This document shows positions 1 through 64,000 of a stretch of DNA of 64,000 bases, one piece after another. Under the pieces are notes generated by a model. It saw nothing but the letters and a program-made list of their open reading frames with translations. It had not been told where the DNA came from and made no database searches. Each line of letters opens with the position of its first letter. Within the stretch, counting starts at the first letter, position 1. The stretch is from Bettongia penicillata ogilbyi (taxonomy: Eukaryota > Chordata > Mammalia > Diprotodontia > Potoroidae). The translations under genes and the position numbers were made by a program. The stretch is taken from positions 13,616,718 to 13,680,717 of the forward strand of contig JAJHZJ010000014.1 of NCBI GenBank assembly GCA_023548195.1. Reading direction: 5' to 3'.

Positions 1-198
1 GTGCTAGGGTTTGGGCTTTGTGCTGGCTTGCCTGATACTTTCTGTGCTGGGTTGTGCTCCCCTTTTACCCATGTAAGACCTTTCCTGGAGAACTTCTAAG
101 TTATCTTGGGCTGGAAAATTGTTTCACCTCATCCTTTTGTTTGTTCTGTCACTCCAGAATTTGTTTTGAGGCATGATTTAAAGTTTTGTCAAGGGAGA
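1..198 (-). mobile_element. L1/HAL1-type 5'UTR fragment, antisense
   Basis: The text around 105-175 (ctggaaaattgtttcac, then gttctgtcactccagaatttg) closely matches 15895-15960 inside the larger minus-strand HAL1-like element. Its 5' end is cut off or truncated here. Confidence 0.6.
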
Positions 199-465
199 TT
201 GGGGAGAGCAGTGAACAGAGTAGAGTGCCGGCATTAGTCAGAAGGACCCAAGTTCAAATCTAGCCTGAGACACATACCAGCTGTGTGACTCTGGGCAATT
301 CATTTATCCCTGTTTGCTTTAGGTTCCTCATGTGTACAATGATCTGGTAAAGGAAATGGCAAACCACTGTAATATCTTTGCCAAAAAAAAAAAAAAAAAA
401 AAGAATCCAAATAAGGTCATGAAGAATTCGAAATGACTCAACAGCAACACTGTACAGAATATTGA
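199..465 (+). mobile_element. Marsupial tRNA/MIR-related SINE
   Basis: A tRNA-like head with a B-box-like agttcaaatc is followed by the CORE-type body (ctgtgtgactctgggcaa), then aaaggaaatggcaaaccact, an internal A run, and a tail reading atgaagaattcgaaatgact. This combination is typical of marsupial genomes and is the main evidence for the clade. Confidence 0.75.
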
Positions 466-504
466 AAAATACAGTTTCTTGTAGGACCATGGTTCCATGC
501 TGGA

Positions 505-905
505 GGGATCTCAGAGACCCAACTTATTCATTTTACACATGAAGAATCTAAGGCCTAGCGAAATTAAGTGATTTGTCCAAGATAACACAGGGAAAGGAAG
601 AAAGACTTATTAAATGTCTACTATGTGTCAGGTTCTGTGTTTAGACCTTATATACATACACTCCTTTCAACAACCTTGTGAGGTAAGTGCTATATGATCC
701 TTATTTTATATTTAAGGAAACTGAGGCAGATACAAACTGAGTTATTGCCCAGGCTCCCATAGCTAGTTAAGTGTCTGAGGCCACATTTTAATTCATGTCT
801 TCCTGACTCTGTGCCCATTGCTTTCTTGGTCCATTGCAGTGCCAAACTTCCTGCAACAGATAGTAAATACCACAAGTGAAATTTGAATGTGAGTCCTCTG
901 ATTTT
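505..905 (-). mobile_element. Two MIR-type SINE fragments, antisense
   Basis: Antisense CORE text appears at 520-590 (attttacacatgaagaatct, ttgtccaagataacacag) and again at 630-850 (acaaccttgtgaggtaagtg, aggaaactgaggcaga, gaccaagaaagc-type end). Confidence 0.6.
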
Positions 906-959
906 GAAGCTTTCTTTCACTTCTTTTCACTGTATCAAAGGACCTTATTCTTGTTTATT

Positions 960-1975
960 TTTCTGATTACATCTCATCTTCAGCCTGTTATTATTACTCA
1001 TACAGCCTCCTAATTCAGTCCCTCATCACCTTTCCCTAGATTACTGCAATGTCTAGGCAGCCCCAGATGTTAATCTACTTCTTAACCCTGTATGTTTTCT
1101 GCTTGCCACTGTTGCTGTTGTTGCTCCCACCGTGTTATCCTAATTGGTGAAAACGCGTAGTTTGCCCCTAACTAACTCTGCTTGTTTGAATAGTGGAACT
1201 ATAATCTGGTCCACATGAACATTACATCTAGAAAAGGCATGCCAGCCCAGCAATAACAGGCCTGTTGTTATTCCACTGGTACACTTGTCATTTCCCAAAC
1301 CCCCTTTCCTCTTATTAAGTACTTTGAGGGCAAGAATTGTCTTCTTTTTTGTATTTTTATGCCTAGCCCTTACACAGGGCCTGGCGTATTTAGTAAATGT
1401 TTAACAAATGATCAGTTTATTCAGTGGTATCCTAATTATCTCAGTATTTTCTCTGTGCTTTAAACAAATCTTTCCCCTCTTCATTATATTCCCCACAGCT
1501 GCCAAAGTGCTTTCCTGAAGTCCTCTTCTGATCATATTATGTTACTACTCAGAAAGCTTATCTTTAGGATAAAACATTACTTATTAGCATTTAAAGCCTT
1601 TCACAGTCTAGCTGTACCCTTCTAAGGTTTATGTTTTCAGTTGTACTGACATGTGTTCACAACATTTCATTACTCATATCTGTGTCTTTGCTCAGGTCCT
1701 AGACTGTGTATTCTCTTCTCACCTCTACCCTTTAAAATCCTTAGCTTCCCTTTATTTTAAGTACCACTTCCTTACATGAGGCCTTTCCTTGTTCCCATCC
1801 AGATCCTAATGACTCTCTGCTTCTCCAGTTGATTTTTTTATCTATTTATATTTAATTTTGTGTATTTTTTAATTTTCCCAATAAATATAAGCTCTCTGAA
1901 GGACCACACTGTTTTCTTTATTTGACCAGCATGTTGTTCATGCTTAATAAATACTTAGTGGTTAATTGACTGGGG
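960..1975 (+). mobile_element. L2 LINE 3' region
   Basis: Text matching the L2 3' end is spread over about 1 kb: gctgccaaagtgctttcctg, tttaaagcctttcacagtct, and a terminal stretch with taagctctctgaaggacc and ttcatgcttaataaatact. Several gaps and other short pieces interrupt it. Confidence 0.6.
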
Positions 1976-2538
1976 AGAATCAGGGGAATATTTCCTGGAA
2001 TAGGTGGCATTTGGAATGAAATTTCAAGGGTGGGCGAGATACCAAAAGAGAAAGGTTGGGGGCAGGGAAGACCATTTCAAGTGTAGAAAATTGTATTGCT
2101 GCATGGATGGAAGAAAGAAATGACTGAAAGGTATATGAGACAGCTACAGTTTAATTAGATCATGATGTATATGAATGTGGTATTATGATATAAGCCTGGA
2201 AAGGTAAGGATGGGCCAATCTATAAAAGGCTTGAAAGTTTTCAATTTAAATTTGTACAGTTTTTAATTATTATCAATACATGGCAAAATATAATGCCAGA
2301 AGATGTTATTATCCTATTATGAAATTGTATTATCCTATTACAAATCCTATTATGATGTTTTATTTGATGCGTTAAAAGACAAAGGGTCCTGGTGGGGCAT
2401 TATTTATTGTTACTATATGGCATTTGTATGTATGTAAGTATATATACAGATAAATAGCAGACTGTCACACAGGTTTCAGAAAGTAAAAGTGTCTTGCTTT
2501 AATACAAATTAACACATTTTTCTTTTTTCTTAACAAAG
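1976..2538. other. Intron, no assignable feature
   Basis: AT-rich sequence leading to the first exon. Nothing coding or repeat-like was recognised with confidence, apart from weak L2-like antisense text near 1990-2130 and short direct repeats of tcctatta near 2310-2350. Confidence 0.5.
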
Positions 2539-62842
<60,304 letters not shown>

Positions 62843-64000
62843 GTAAGTGTGAGTGAATATAAATTGATAATATGATAAAATATATCTATCTTCATATTTT
62901 GAATGAGTGACTAGTTAGTTATAACTAAGTTGTCCAAAAGAATTCATTTTTCCTTATAAGTCGCTAATTTTTTCAGTAGTTGTAGTATATTAGTAGTATA
63001 AATATAGGGAAAATATGTAGTTGTGGATGAAACCAAGAGTAATATACCCTTCTAGTTATTTAATCAGCTTAAGATGATGATGACGAGTCAGATCTGTGGT
63101 TTCAGCAGTAAAATGAAAATAATTTTAATAGGTGTCAGCTTGAAAGTTTGGTTGAAAGAGGCAGACAAGCTAGGTGATTATAAATTCATATTGTTTATTC
63201 CCTTAAAGCTAGCAGATAATGTGTGTCATGGAGCCAAAACATAAGTTTTGATTGTCTAATAAAAGATGAACCCCTTTAAATACGTTTCAGGACAATCACA
63301 AATCAGGATGTTTGTATCCCTCAGATTTGTGGTCTCCATATCTGTTTAACAATACTGTGAGAAAGGAAGTTTCTTAGTTGAATAAGTTGTAAATACAAAT
63401 TGACAAGACAATTGACAAAGTAGTGTCAGTTGCAAATTAGGATCCTAGGATATCTGAGTTTCCCCCATATAGCATATGTCCCTGGGATACCAAGATATGA
63501 GAAGTCAAGCTTATCTGGTCTGTGAAGTTGCTGACACAGGAAAGAAAGGGCGTTTTTAGAGCAAAGAAGTCTGATTGATTAGTTCAGGCTTTGAACCCTT
63601 ATTGAGGTTCAAATGATCTGAAATGATTATATCACAGGATATCTTGCTATTGTCAGCTCTAGGGTTCAGGATAGTTTACATTAAAAGGTTCAGATAGAAA
63701 CTATTATATTTTTTAAAAACTTTTCTATTTTTTATTATACTAGTTGAGTAGAACAATGGATTTTTCACCTTCCTGCCTACCTATTTTCTTTTTCTTTGTG
63801 ATCCCTTTATTTATTAGCAATGTGTGCTGTAGTCCAAGCACAAGGAAATTTGGAAATACGCTAACATGCAAAAATCAGATTTGATTACCAAAGATGTTTT
63901 CTATCTGATTTCCTAAATTTATTTCTTGTGGTGTCGGGGAAGAGACTAGAGGTGGTGTTTTGTCTCACTTTACCATATTTGTCTAGTCTTAGTCATCTAC
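62843..64000. other. Intron after the bromodomain-start exon, to the right edge
   Basis: AT-rich sequence. I searched it for the bromodomain ZA-loop exon (PDYYDI-type text) and did not find it, so the next exon lies beyond the window. Confidence 0.55.

Noticed and set aside
199..280. tRNA-like head as a possible tRNA gene
   Set aside because: It lacks a full cloverleaf and continues into a SINE body and tail, so it is a tRNA-derived SINE.

Overview
The window is vertebrate nuclear DNA, almost certainly from a marsupial. It carries the middle and C-terminal part of one protein-coding gene, BAZ1A (ACF1, the large accessory subunit of the ISWI remodelers ACF and CHRAC), on the plus strand. Twenty coding exons lie between 2539 and 62842. 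Joined, they give 3756 nt (1252 codons) with compatible phases at every junction and no internal stop. The 5' exons (WAC domain) lie left of the window, and the rest of the bromodomain and the 3' end lie to the right. The marsupial call rests on interspersed repeats: tRNA/MIR-related SINEs with the 'ggaaatggcaaaccact...gaagaattcgaaatgact' type body, marsupial-type L1 3' ends, and several ORF1-only half-L1 (HAL1-like) elements with a 'gagccaagatgg' 5' end. I cannot choose between opossum, devil, koala or wallaby.

Layout. 2539-12243: basic and coiled-coil linker exons. 17723-18931: DDT domain, split by an intron with a GC donor. 22673-33140: WHIM-type SMARCA5-binding region and charged coiled coil. 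46326-48934: conserved middle region. 51262-51357: a short symmetric exon that looks like an alternative cassette. 57516-58070: PHD finger, split by an 83-nt intron, then an acidic tail. 59223-59704: basic AT-hook-like exon. 62700-62842: start of the bromodomain. Together these parts let the protein bind the SMARCA5 ATPase (DDT/WHIM) and contact chromatin (PHD, bromodomain, basic tracts).

The introns make up more than 90% of the window and are dominated by retroelements: L2 pieces in both orientations, MIR-type SINEs, CR1/L3 pieces, L1 ORF1, ORF2 and 3'UTR pieces, and HAL1-like elements. The 13.2-kb intron 33141-46325 is a nested stack: an old L1 ORF2 carries a hAT-like MITE and a nearly complete HAL1-like element bounded by a target-site duplication. 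I found no second gene, no structural RNA gene and no CRISPR or prokaryotic features. No wholly new system is evident. The points most worth checking are the GC-AG intron, the 96-nt cassette exon, the HAL1 insertion, and the microsatellite beside a splice donor.
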